Shown in pieces: positions 1-8,741 of a stretch of DNA of 64,000 nt. The notes beneath the pieces are model-generated. The model was not told the origin of the DNA and ran no database searches. It worked only from the letters and a program-made list of their open reading frames with translations. A program made the position numbers and the translations under genes. Location of the stretch: contig CAVUZJ010000012.1 in assembly GCA_963745975.1 (NCBI GenBank), forward strand, positions 50,033 through 114,032, given 5' to 3'. Positions within the stretch are counted from its first letter, which is position 1; the number at the start of each line of letters is the position of its first letter. This DNA is from JAKAWQ01 sp963745975 (GTDB lineage Bacteria; Pseudomonadota; Alphaproteobacteria; Acetobacterales; Acetobacteraceae).

Positions 1-262
1 AGCGCAGAACCATTCTGCGTGGAGAGCCGCCGTCGCCCACGTCGCCACCCAGCGGTTGTCGATTTCGGACGCGATGCCCGCATGCGGCGAAAATCTGCGC
101 GGAGATGACACCGGAGCTGGAGCGTGACCCGGGCGGCCGAACGGTCGCCTGCCACTTTCCCGGTATTGCCAGTGCACAGAGCGGGAACGATGGCAACGGG
201 TTGGAGCGGGACCTGTCAGGCTTTTTGATCAGTCAGAACTGAACCAGGGATCGAAGGACAAC

Positions 263-1156
263 ATGGGCTGCAAAACTCTTGCCGCCGAACTGATAGTCGA
301 TGCGCGCTCCATGGTTGGAGAAGGGCCTGTCTGGGACTCGACGCAGCAAAAACTGATCTGGGTTGATATAGCGCCCGGATTGATACACGCGCTAGATCCG
401 CAGAGCCTTGCAGTGAGCACGCGGCAGGCGGGGCAGCCAGTTGGCGCCGTCGCTCTGGGATCTGGCGGCCAGCTCGTAGTGGCGCTTCGGGACGGCTTTG
501 GTATTTTGCCAGCGGTCGGCGAAGGCATGAACGCGTTTGTCGAGGTCGAAGCGGCTGTAGCGGCAAACCGGATGAATGACGGCAAGTGTGATTGTCGCGG
601 GCGCTTCTGGGCAGGTAGCATGGCGATGGACCACACGCCGGGAGCCGGCACTCTCTACAGGCTTGAATACAAGGATGGCCACCTGGAGGCATCCGCTCAG
701 CTCGAGGGGATAACGATTGCTAACGGACTTGATTGGTCAACTGATAATGCGCGGATGTATTATATTGACAGCGCTACGCAACGCATCGACATGTTCGATT
801 TCGACCCTGAGGCCGGTCAGCTGAGCAATCGTCGGGTATTTGTCGCGATACCACGCTCAGAGGGGCTGCCAGACGGCATGGTGATCGATGCGGAAGGGTT
901 TGTCTGGGTTGCGCTGTTCGGTGCCGGGAAGGTGCGGCGGTACAGCCCCTCTGGCGAAATCGACATGGAAGTTCATGTCCCAGTTACGTTGGTGACGAGC
1001 TGCGCTTTTGGCGGGGAACATTTGCAGGACCTCTATATCACAACGGCGCGCCATCGTCTGACCGCGACTGAAGCAATGGGTCAGCCGACGGCGGGGGCGC
1101 TGTTCGCCTGCCGCCCCGGCCCAACAGGGCGGCTGCCGTTCGTTTTCGGCGGTTGA
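263..1156 (+). CDS. SMP-30/gluconolactonase/LRE family protein
   Basis: A 297-residue protein of the SMP-30/gluconolaconase-like six-bladed beta-propeller family. These enzymes open sugar lactones using one divalent metal ion. The family landmarks are present: GEGPVWD at residues 19-25 (metal ligand Glu20), NDGKCD at 105-110, ANGLDW at 152-157 and PDGMVID at 203-209 (ligand Asp204). There is no signal peptide, so it should be cytoplasmic. The start ATG has an AAGGAC ribosome site a few bases upstream. An SDR dehydrogenase follows 135 bp downstream on the same strand, and the two together suggest a sugar or sugar-acid oxidation pair (dehydrogenase then lactonase). The length is normal. The substrate cannot be read from the sequence. 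Confidence 0.85.
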   Translation: MGCKTLAAELIVDARSMVGEGPVWDSTQQKLIWVDIAPGLIHALDPQSLAVSTRQAGQPVGAVALGSGGQLVVALRDGFGILPAVGEGMNAFVEVEAAVAANRMNDGKCDCRGRFWAGSMAMDHTPGAGTLYRLEYKDGHLEASAQLEGITIANGLDWSTDNARMYYIDSATQRIDMFDFDPEAGQLSNRRVFVAIPRSEGLPDGMVIDAEGFVWVALFGAGKVRRYSPSGEIDMEVHVPVTLVTSCAFGGEHLQDLYITTARHRLTATEAMGQPTAGALFACRPGPTGRLPFVFGG

Positions 1157-1291
1157 TGTGCGTCAGCTTTATGTGGGGCACCTCCAGCTAAGAACTGAGT
1201 AAAGAAGTCGTTCCGCCCGACAGGAGCGCTCTGATTTGACGCGTCAAATCCCCGGCGATGGAAACTTGTTCAGACCTCCTCTAAGTGTGAG

Positions 1292-2092
1292 ATGGAAACA
1301 GGCGACACAATGACGAACGAGAATTCAGAAGGCAAACTCGCCGACGAGGTAGCCATCGTCACGGGAGGGGGTGGCGGAATTGGAAGCGCCATTGTGCGAC
1401 GGCTGGCGGCCGACGGGGCGATGGTCGTCGTTTTCGACAACAACGCGGAAGCAGGTGAATCCATCGTAGACGAACTCGATAAGGCCGGCCGTCGAGCTAA
1501 GTTCGTCCATTGCAACGTCACGCGGCGCAATGAGGTTCAGTCGGCCGTCACTCGCGTAGCCGACGGGTACGGCGCCATCACGATCCTAGTGAACAACGCG
1601 GGTATCGGACGCCGGGCTCCATTCTTGCAGATGAGCGACGAGACATGGAACGATGTTCTGGCGGTCAACCTGACGGCATCGTTTGTCGTTGCCCAAGAGA
1701 CTTGCCGGGTGATGGTAAAAGCCGGAAGAGGTAGTGTCGTTAATATGGGGTCGGTGGCTGCCCATATCGCGCACAGTGAGCAGGTTGCCTACGCTACGAG
1801 CAAGGCAGCGCTGGAAGCCTTGACCCGAGTGATGGCGTTCGAGTTGGCCCCGTTTGGAGTCCGTGTCAATGCCATCGCGCCAGGAACTGTTGCTACGGGT
1901 ATCATCCGCGGGATGTTGGAGGAGGACGCAGTTATCGAGCGAGAGCACCGAATTCCATTTGGTCGGCTGGCTCGACCTGAAGAAATTGCCGACGTGATCG
2001 CCTTCCTCGTGTCCGAAGAATCGCGCTACATGACCGGGAGTGTCGTGGTGGTCGATGGAGGCCTCATGTCCGCCGGCATCCGAACGCAATAG
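1292..2092 (+). CDS. SDR family NAD(P)-dependent oxidoreductase
   Basis: A classical short-chain dehydrogenase/reductase of 266 residues. Visible motifs are the cofactor loop TGGGGGIG (24-31), NNAG (101-104), a catalytic Ser near 154 and the YATSK active site (Tyr167, Lys171). It ends in the usual MTGSVVVVDGG substrate-loop region. An alternative ATG at 1310 would give an N-terminus closer to the family norm and is preceded by a GGAAACAGG stretch, so the true start may be six codons later. It follows the SMP-30-type lactonase, which suggests oxidation of a sugar or hydroxy compound. The exact substrate is unknown. Confidence 0.88.
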   Translation: METGDTMTNENSEGKLADEVAIVTGGGGGIGSAIVRRLAADGAMVVVFDNNAEAGESIVDELDKAGRRAKFVHCNVTRRNEVQSAVTRVADGYGAITILVNNAGIGRRAPFLQMSDETWNDVLAVNLTASFVVAQETCRVMVKAGRGSVVNMGSVAAHIAHSEQVAYATSKAALEALTRVMAFELAPFGVRVNAIAPGTVATGIIRGMLEEDAVIEREHRIPFGRLARPEEIADVIAFLVSEESRYMTGSVVVVDGGLMSAGIRTQ

Positions 2093-2336
2093 AAACGGGT
2101 AGGGCCGCGGGACGCACAAACAGGTTGATCTGAATCATTCAAGCATGATGCTGCGGGCGAATTTGATCGCATACCCGAGCCTTGCCCCGAGCGCTGTCAC
2201 ACTTCCTCTAATGGAGGTCTGCTTCAATCTCGGTGCAAGCTGGCTCTGGCTCGCGTGGTATGTCGATAAGCGGCACCAAAGGCGATGAGAGCATTAGCGT
2301 CTTGGGCGCCTGTGCCGAATCTGAACGTCATCGCCG

Positions 2337-3037
2337 TTGAGCCTGGGGGCCAGTTCGCTACTTCCGCCGGGGATCCTGCACCGGTTCCGCGAGGGGCTCC
2401 GCTGGCGGGCACTGCCCGACGTGTATGGGCCGCGCACGACGGTGTTTACCCGGTTTAGCCGATGGAACCAACGCGCTCTGTGGCAGGAACTGTTCGCCGC
2501 CCTTGCTGCCTGCGGGGACCTACCCGTGCCAAAGATGGCGGACAGCGCAGGTGTCAAGGCAAGCCCCTCGGCCTCAGGCGCAAAAAGGGGGGGCGCCGCC
2601 AAGCCATTGGCCGCTCGGGCGGTGGACGCACGACCAAGATCCACGCGCTCTGCGAGCAGCAAAGCCGCCTCTAGGCACTGCTCCTGACCGGTGAACAGGT
2701 TCACCACATCCAAGGGGTGCGGGCGGTGCTCGCCATCTCCAATACCCCGGCCTGCCTGATCGGCGATAAGGCTTACGACGCCAACGACGTGCGAATCTCC
2801 TTGGCCATTCACGGCAGCATCGCCGTCATCTCGTCCAGGCCGACCCGACGCAATCATGTGCCCCTCGACGCGAGAGCCTACAACGCTCGCAACGCCATGG
2901 CGCGCGCCGTCTGTCGGCTCAAGGATTGGCGCGCCATCGCGACCCGCTACGACAATACCGGCACAAACTTCCTCGCCGATACCTGGTTCGTTGCCGTCGT
3001 CACCTATTGGCTACATCAAGTCGACACCCTAATCTAG
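2337..3037 (+). pseudogene. IS5-family transposase remnant (copy 1)
   Basis: Typical IS5/IS427-group transposase sequence in two frames. The first part reads GILHRFREGLRWRALPDVYG and on to a run at about 2580-2593 (A5 then G7). Beyond it the reading continues in the -1 frame (QAIGRSGGGRTTKIHAL, then IGDKAYDANDVR and the LKDWRAIATRYD motif). A TAG at 2672-2674 interrupts the second frame. The first ~45 residues of the family are missing, so the 5' end is deleted. The right terminus is near 3029 and resembles the right end of the second IS5 copy in this window (ACCCTAATC). The left end may be near 2292 (ATTAGCGTCT), but this is weak. The element abuts the 3' end of the LysR gene, whose stop codon lies at the IS boundary. 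Confidence 0.85.
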
Positions 3038-3988
3038 CCGATCCATCGGCAACAGCGATACTTTCGCGGTCAGCACTTCGCGCGCGATCTGCACCACGGA
3101 TTCAATCGCACCGATCGGCGCGCCTGGGCGTTCGGTCTGATACGCTGCTTGCAGTTTGCGTGTACGCAGTGGCGGGCGGCAACCGACTGCGACGAGATGC
3201 CCGGCCGCGAGTTCGCGTTGCACCATAGCCAGCGGCAGCGCGCCGACACCAACGCCATCGCAGATCATGCGCGCTATCATGTCCAGGTTGTTGCACGTGC
3301 TGATGCGCGCGGGCGTCACCTGCGCCGACGCGAACCACTCCATGACCACGTCGTAATTGTGCGAATATTCCGGCGTAGTGATGATGCGTAGCCGCGCCAG
3401 GTCTGCCGGTGTAACTGAGCCGCCCGACGAGCCGCCCAATGGGCGTCCCGGTAAACCCCTCGGTGCCATGGACGGTGCCGCAAGCCACGACAATGGATTG
3501 CGCCCGACCGGCGTCAGCTTGACCGGTGGTCCGACATCCGGCTCCGCCAGGATCGCCACATCGAGACTAAGATCCTTCAACCGGCGATTGATTGTGCTGC
3601 TGAGATCGACCGTCACGTCCAGTTGCACCAGCGGGCATACTTCCGCCACCCGCGATACCAAGGCGGACAGGCACGGCGCCGCGATGCTGTCGGGCATTCC
3701 CACGCGTACCACGCTGCGCAATTCACCGGCCGCGGCGCAGGCCGCGCTGATCTGGTTGGCGAGCGCGACGATGCGGCCGGCGTAATCGAGAATGAGCGTG
3801 CCGCGCTCGGTCAAAGAGAAGCTATGGCCGTTGCGCTCGAGCAGGCGCCCCACGGATATCTCGAGCTGCTGCATGCGCAACGTAATGGTGGGTTGTGAGA
3901 CGTTCAGCCGGCTCGCCGCCTCGTGGAAACTGCGCAGCCGCGCAATCCACACGAACGCTTCAAGCTGACTGAGCGTCACCCGCGACAT
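3029..3988 (-). CDS. LysR family transcriptional regulator
   Basis: A LysR-type regulator of about 319 residues. The N-terminal winged helix-turn-helix (about residues 1-60) has the classic LSQLEAFVWIARLRSFHEAA and VSQPTITLRMQQLE stretches. A periplasmic-binding-protein-like effector domain follows. I chose the ATG at 3988 rather than the upstream ATG at 4009, because GGGGAGGG lies 9 bases before it and LysR proteins normally begin within a few residues of the first helix. The gene is divergent from the HD/MFS/PLP-enzyme operon starting at 4204, the usual layout for a LysR activator of its neighbour. The last codons (MDRLD) and the stop abut the end of the IS5 remnant, so the natural C-terminus may have been replaced. 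Confidence 0.9.
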   Translation of the reverse strand: MSRVTLSQLEAFVWIARLRSFHEAASRLNVSQPTITLRMQQLEISVGRLLERNGHSFSLTERGTLILDYAGRIVALANQISAACAAAGELRSVVRVGMPDSIAAPCLSALVSRVAEVCPLVQLDVTVDLSSTINRRLKDLSLDVAILAEPDVGPPVKLTPVGRNPLSWLAAPSMAPRGLPGRPLGGSSGGSVTPADLARLRIITTPEYSHNYDVVMEWFASAQVTPARISTCNNLDMIARMICDGVGVGALPLAMVQRELAAGHLVAVGCRPPLRTRKLQAAYQTERPGAPIGAIESVVQIAREVLTAKVSLLPMDRLD

Positions 3989-4203
3989 CGGCACGATCCC
4001 TCCCCGCATGCGGCGTGCGCATCCGAGGGGATGCGACAGTCCACATGATAGGATAATAACAACAAATATTCAGTTTTTCAAATTGGATTGCACGCCACCC
4101 CGGCACCTATCGTCCGGTCACTGGAATGGGTTTTGACGACGGTGCGCCGAGTAGTCGGGATAGGCACGGTTGCTTGATAAGGCTACCACAAGGAGAGACG
4201 TGA
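3989..4203. promoter_or_regulatory. Divergent intergenic region, LysR / HD-MFS operon
   Basis: About 215 bp between divergent genes. It contains the only conspicuously AT-rich stretch nearby (4044-4085, around AGGATAATAACAACAAATATT), which is a sensible place for the two promoters and a LysR T-N11-A type binding site. I cannot single out one operator. The downstream gene has AGGAGA at 4190-4195 as its ribosome site. Confidence 0.35.
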
Positions 4204-6282
4204 ATGGTTTCGGATGCCGCGACTGCTGAACTAAGGGCCGGAATCCTGCGTGACCTGCCGGAAATCGCCGATATCTCGTGCGCCGATCTGCGGGAGAAGG
4301 TGATCGATGCCTGGGCGCTGTCTCTGTCACAGACGCGCTACAGTGCTGTTTCCGAAGTTCCACCCTGGGGCAATCCGAAGGTGTTCGTGATCAAGCGTGG
4401 CAGTCAGGCCGATCATTTGCGGGGCGTCACGCATCTCGCGGTTGCTTTCGCCAAAGAGTTCAAAACCTCTTGGCCAGAGGTGCGGATCAGCACGGACATT
4501 GTACTCGCCGGCGCGTTGTGCCACGATATCGGTAAGCCATGGGAGTTCGACAACGACGAGCGCTGGAGCGCCGATCCGTCGATCTATGGCTATCCGTCGA
4601 TCCGCCATCCCGCCTACGGCATGCACCTCTGCCTGACCGCCGGTCTGCCGGAGGAGATCGCCCATATTGCCATGGCGCACTCGCCGATGGAGGGTAACGC
4701 TATCGTCCGCAGTCTGGAATGCACCATCGTGCGCTACGCAGACAACACCTGGTGGCGCATTGCGGGTGTCTGTGGCCTGCTGAAGCCCGAGACGATGACG
4801 CAACACATGGGATTCCCGTATCCATCAGGCAAACGGATCTCGACTAGTGACGGGACGGTAACAAGAAGACCGCGTGCCAAGAAAAATGCTGGTCGCCTGC
4901 AACGCCATGCTGAGGGGGGTGCGATGAAGTCCAATCAAGTAACCACGCCGCGGGCAGTACTGTCGGCCACCGTCGGCAATTTCCTCGAGTTCTTCGACTT
5001 CATCAGCTACGCCTACTTCGCCACCTATATCGCCAAGGCGTTCTTCCCGTCGAGCAACCCGCAATCATCCCTGCTGCTGACGCTTGCAACGTTCGGCGTC
5101 GGCTTCCTCATGCGCCCGGTGGGCGCGATCGTCATCGGTGCTTTCGCGGACATCAAGGGCCGGCGGCCGGCGCTGGTGCTGACGATCATGCTGATGGCGA
5201 TCGGCACGCTGATGGTGGGGCTTGTGCCCGACTACGCATCGTGGGGCCTGATTGCGCCGGTTCTCATTGTCATCGCCCGCTTGATGCAAGGCTTTTCCGC
5301 GGGCGGCGAATGGGGCGGGGCCAGCTCCTTTCTGGTGGAATACGCACCCGCCGGCAAACGCGGTTTCTATGGCAGTCTGCAAGCCACCAGCGTGAATGCC
5401 GGTCTGCTGTGCGGCACGTTGTCGGGTGTTATCCTCAACACGGTGTTGTCGCCCGAGCAGATGGGCGCCTGGGGCTGGCGCCTGCCGTTCCTGGTCGGCG
5501 GTCTGATCGGACCGATCGGACTATACGTGCGCGCCCGCGTGGGGGAAACGCCGGCGTTCGAGCAGGCGCAAAAGCTCGCCCCGAAGCAGTCGGGCCTGCT
5601 GCCGCATCTCTTGCGGCAAAACGCGCTGTCGATCCTGATGACGTTCGGAATCACCATCTGCTTCACTGTTACGGCCTTCACCTATCAAGTGTATCTGCCG
5701 ACCTTTCTGGTGCACGAACTGAAATTCCCAGTGGAGGACGCGCTGCTGTCCACCAGTATTTCGCTCGCCGTTTCGCTGCTCGCCATCCCCGCCTTCGGCG
5801 CTTTGTCCGATCGCTTCGGGCGCAAACCGCTGATGCTCAGCGCCGCCGTACTGCTCGGGGTCACTGCGTATCCGCTATTCTTTCTGCTGGTGCATCACCG
5901 CAGCTTCGGCTCGGCGGTGTTCGTGCAGATTGTCGCGATCCTGCTCTACTCGGCCTATGACGGACCGTTCCCGGCGGCGTTCTGCGAGCTGTTCCCGACG
6001 CTGGTGCGGGTGAGCGGAATCTCGATTGGCTATAACCTGGCCCTGGCGATCTTCGGGGGCTTCACGCCCTTCGTCATCGCCGCGCTGATCGCTGCAACCG
6101 GCACGCCGATCGTGCCCGCGTTCTACCTGATCGGTGCCTCCCTCATCAGCTCCCTGGTGCTGTATCGCATGGGCGAGAGCTTTCGCGCCGGCGCATTCAG
6201 CGAGCTCTCGACGCGCTACACCGAAGAGCAGGCAGCTATCTTTGCCAACGATGCTGCCGCCAAGCTACCCAAAGCGCAATGA
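4204..6282 (+). CDS. HD-domain hydrolase fused in frame to MFS transporter
   Basis: One uninterrupted 692-codon frame with two unrelated modules. Residues 1-~205 form an HD-type metal-dependent phosphohydrolase-like domain. It has His71/His77 in the region DHLRGVTH, the HD pair in LCHDIGKPWEF (His107, Asp108) and a later Asp in VRYADNTW. Residues 241-692 form a 12-helix MFS permease of the metabolite:H+ symporter (MHS) type, with NFLEFFDFISYAYFATYI, the GRRPA loop and the RLMQGFSAGGEWGG signature. The joining stretch (206-240) is basic and low in structure. An internal ATG at 4924 with a GAGGGG site could produce the permease alone. The downstream PLP enzyme overlaps the stop (ATGA), so all are one operon under the divergent LysR gene. 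This could be a true fusion or loss of the first gene's stop codon. Confidence 0.75.
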   Translation: MVSDAATAELRAGILRDLPEIADISCADLREKVIDAWALSLSQTRYSAVSEVPPWGNPKVFVIKRGSQADHLRGVTHLAVAFAKEFKTSWPEVRISTDIVLAGALCHDIGKPWEFDNDERWSADPSIYGYPSIRHPAYGMHLCLTAGLPEEIAHIAMAHSPMEGNAIVRSLECTIVRYADNTWWRIAGVCGLLKPETMTQHMGFPYPSGKRISTSDGTVTRRPRAKKNAGRLQRHAEGGAMKSNQVTTPRAVLSATVGNFLEFFDFISYAYFATYIAKAFFPSSNPQSSLLLTLATFGVGFLMRPVGAIVIGAFADIKGRRPALVLTIMLMAIGTLMVGLVPDYASWGLIAPVLIVIARLMQGFSAGGEWGGASSFLVEYAPAGKRGFYGSLQATSVNAGLLCGTLSGVILNTVLSPEQMGAWGWRLPFLVGGLIGPIGLYVRARVGETPAFEQAQKLAPKQSGLLPHLLRQNALSILMTFGITICFTVTAFTYQVYLPTFLVHELKFPVEDALLSTSISLAVSLLAIPAFGALSDRFGRKPLMLSAAVLLGVTAYPLFFLLVHHRSFGSAVFVQIVAILLYSAYDGPFPAAFCELFPTLVRVSGISIGYNLALAIFGGFTPFVIAALIAATGTPIVPAFYLIGASLISSLVLYRMGESFRAGAFSELSTRYTEEQAAIFANDAAAKLPKAQ
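4911..4926 (+). promoter_or_regulatory. Internal ribosome site and ATG for the MFS half
   Basis: The bases GAGGGGGGTGCGATGAAG place a purine-rich Shine-Dalgarno-like run directly before the ATG at 4924. The protein from this ATG begins MKSNQVTTPRAVLSATVGNF, a normal start for an MHS-type permease (452 residues). This indicates that the permease was, or still is, translated as a separate protein despite the missing upstream stop codon. Confidence 0.5.
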
Positions 6283-7373
6283 TATCGCTGATTGGCCAGC
6301 CGAAAGACGCAATTGATACGCCGGCCCTGCTGGTCGATCTCGACCGGATGGAGGCAAACATCACGCGCGTAGCGGAGATCTGCCGCGCGCACGGTGTGGC
6401 TTGGCGACCGCATACCAAGGGCCAGAAGACGCCCGAAATTATCCGCAAGGAGCTGGGGGCCGGCGCAATCGGGGCCACTTGTGCCAAGTTGGGTGAAGCG
6501 GAGGCTCTGGCCGAGGCTGGCGTACGCGACATCCTGATCGCCAACCAGATCGTCGGGCCGATCAAGCTGCGGCGGCTGATGGCGCTGCTCGACCGCGCCG
6601 ATGCCATCGTCGCGGTGGACAGTCCCGCGCATGTCTCGGCGCTTGGGGCGGCGACGCGCGAGGCCTGCAAGACGCTCCGCGTGGTGATCGAGGTCGATAT
6701 CGGCATGCATCGCGCCGGCGTGCAGCCGGGTGCGCCGGTGGTGGAACTGGCGCTCAGGATCCACGCGGAACAAGGCCTGCGCTTCGTCGGGGTCATGGGA
6801 TGGGAGAGCCATGCCGTCACGATCGCCGACCCGGCGGAGAAGTCGCGGACCGTGGCGGCGGCCGTGGCGCAGCTCACCGCGAGTGCCAATCAGTGCCGGG
6901 CGGCCGGGTTGGACACCACGGTGGTCAGTTGTGGCGGAACGGGCACCTTCCCGTATTGCGCGCAGCAGCCGGGTGTGACCGAGATCCAGGTGGGCGGCGC
7001 CATCTTCAGCGACATGCACTACCGCACGCATTACCATTTCGATTTCCCTTGCGCGCTGACCTTGCTGGCGACTGTGACCAGCCGGCCGACACTGACGCGT
7101 GTCATCCTGGACGCGGGCAAGAAGGCGATGAGCAGCGATGCGGCCCCGCCGGCACCGGTTGATCTGGCTCTGGCGGCCCCCGTGCGGCTATCGGCGGAAC
7201 ATGCGACGCTCGACCTCGCGCAGCCGAGCGAAGTGCCACGCATCGGCGACAAGCTGGAACTGATCGTTGGATACTCCGACACGACGGTGCATCTGCACGA
7301 GCAGATCATCGCTGTGCGAGACGGCAGGGTCGAGGGCGTATGGCAGGTCGCGGGCCGTGGACGCTTGAAGTAG
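6279..7373 (+). CDS. DSD1 family PLP-dependent enzyme (D-threonine aldolase-like)
   Basis: A 364-residue fold-type III PLP enzyme (alanine-racemase-like TIM barrel plus a C-terminal beta domain) related to D-threonine/3-hydroxy-D-aspartate aldolase and D-serine dehydratase. It begins DTPALLVDLDRMEANI, with the PLP Schiff-base Lys47 in RPHTKGQKTPE. Family aldolases have a His-x-Asp metal site (HCD) in the C-terminal domain. Here the aligned position reads YSD (332-334), so the metal His is replaced, while HLHEQ follows. Activity may therefore differ from a Mn-dependent aldolase. The ATG overlaps the permease stop by 4 bp, giving translational coupling. With the MHS permease and LysR it suggests uptake and catabolism of a D-amino or hydroxyamino acid. 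Confidence 0.85.
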   Translation: MISLIGQPKDAIDTPALLVDLDRMEANITRVAEICRAHGVAWRPHTKGQKTPEIIRKELGAGAIGATCAKLGEAEALAEAGVRDILIANQIVGPIKLRRLMALLDRADAIVAVDSPAHVSALGAATREACKTLRVVIEVDIGMHRAGVQPGAPVVELALRIHAEQGLRFVGVMGWESHAVTIADPAEKSRTVAAAVAQLTASANQCRAAGLDTTVVSCGGTGTFPYCAQQPGVTEIQVGGAIFSDMHYRTHYHFDFPCALTLLATVTSRPTLTRVILDAGKKAMSSDAAPPAPVDLALAAPVRLSAEHATLDLAQPSEVPRIGDKLELIVGYSDTTVHLHEQIIAVRDGRVEGVWQVAGRGRLK

Positions 7374-7410
7374 CCGAGCGGCGGTACCAAACGGATCCAT
7401 GAAACCTGGC

Positions 7411-8119
7411 ATGAGAATTCCTGCGCCGTTGTCGGCTACAACGTCCGCTCGCAGTGGATGCCAAGCACAAGCTGATCGTCGAACAGCAGGTGACCAATCA
7501 GGTGGTGGACATGGGTCTGGTGACCGAAGCCGCGGAGCCGGCGCACGAAGTTCTCGGTGTGGAGCGGATCGCGGTCGTGGTCGACAGGGGTTACGTCAAG
7601 ATCGAGGACATCGAGGCATGCGAGGCGGCCGGGTTAGATCCTTATGTGCCGCGCGCGCAGCGTGGTTCCTCGGTCAGCGCCGGGCTGTTGAGTACGGTCG
7701 AGTTTACCTACGAACCAGCCAGTGAGAGCTTCCTGTGTCCCGTGGGGTAGGGGCTTCGCTCCTGTTCGCCCTCGCTTCAGCGCGGGTTGAAGAAGACGAA
7801 CTACGTCAACAAAGAACCCTGCCAGGCCTGCCCGCTTCGTTTACGCTGCACGCGCGGCAGCTTTCGCCTCGTATCTTGCCTCGAGAACGAGGCTGTGCTG
7901 GACCGCATGGCGCAGCATCCCCACATCATCACCCAGAGCCGTGTGACGGTCGAGCATCCGGTTGGCTCGATCAAACAATGGATGAGTTAGGGCGCATTCC
8001 TGATGCGGCGCCTGCAGAAGGTGCCTGCCGAATTCAGCCTGACCGCGCTCGCCTACAATCCCAGGCGGGTACTCAACATCGTGGAGTTCTCCATGCTGTT
8101 GGCCGCGCTGAGGACCTGA
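7411..8119 (+). pseudogene. IS1182-family transposase remnant
   Basis: The 3' two thirds of an IS1182-type transposase, broken in several frames. Recognisable pieces in order are VVGYN at about 7428, VDAKHKLIVEQQVTNQVVD (from 7457), VDRGYVKIEDIEACE, and then, after a frame change near 7740, the cysteine cluster CQACPLRLRCTRG. VEHPVGSIKQWM follows, then after a TAG the tail AFLMRRLQKVPAEFSLTALA ending at 8119. The 5' catalytic half is absent. No intact terminal repeats were found. It has no function of its own and marks an IS scar between the aldolase gene and the hydroxyacid dehydrogenase. Confidence 0.82.
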
Positions 8120-8741
8120 GAGGCTGCGCCGGCGCGCCTCTGCGGAGCCAAAGTGTGCGCTATCGAGCGTCGCACGTTCCTCGCCCGATAGTCGAAAGTC
8201 CAGTCACGCAGGCTCAGACGTCCAGACCGGAGCCCGATTGACGGCATGTGGCGTCCATCCCAGCCCTAGAAGTACGTTTTCACACGCTCTGGTACGTTTT
8301 CGCACGGATGGGCCTTCCACCCCAGTTGCCTCTGGCTCGCGGTTGCCACCAACTCGCCCCGGAAAGGACTTTCCCCACCACTCCAGTGCCCATGCCAGGC
8401 ACACACACGGGCCCGTTAACTGGGTCCCTCACATCGGCTTCCTTCGTCAAAGCCATACCTCTGTTCCCGCTTCTTGCGACAATACCGTGTCCAGAGAAAT
8501 CGGGGACAGCTCGCAGATGATCGATAGCCTTCGGCAACGGCGGGCTGCCTAGCGTTAGCCATGTTCCGGGCGCCATTCTCGCGAACTCAAAAAGCGGCTA
8601 TTACTTCTCCCAAAAGGGCGGATCGGCCACTCCTCTGGGAAATGCCGGTCGATGCTACGGAAAGTATGATCTTTCGACAGGGGTGCAGGCCGTGTCAAAG
8701 GGTGCAATATTGTCGCGCTTGCAGTTTTGGAGAGTCCGGCC
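8120..8741. other. Non-coding stretch after IS1182 remnant
   Basis: About 620 bp without a gene I can support. Small frames exist on both strands but have no ribosome sites or recognisable protein features. There is a short imperfect tandem of about 20 bp near 8272-8310 (GTACGTTTTCACACGCTCTG then GTACGTTTTCGCACGGATGG). The rest looks like eroded flanking DNA of the IS remnant. The last 60 bp should hold the promoter of the dehydrogenase gene at 8742. Confidence 0.4.

Noticed and set aside
8238..8552. Small frames of about 100 codons in the gap before the dehydrogenase
   Set aside because: They overlap on both strands, have no ribosome sites, and their sequences are not protein-like.
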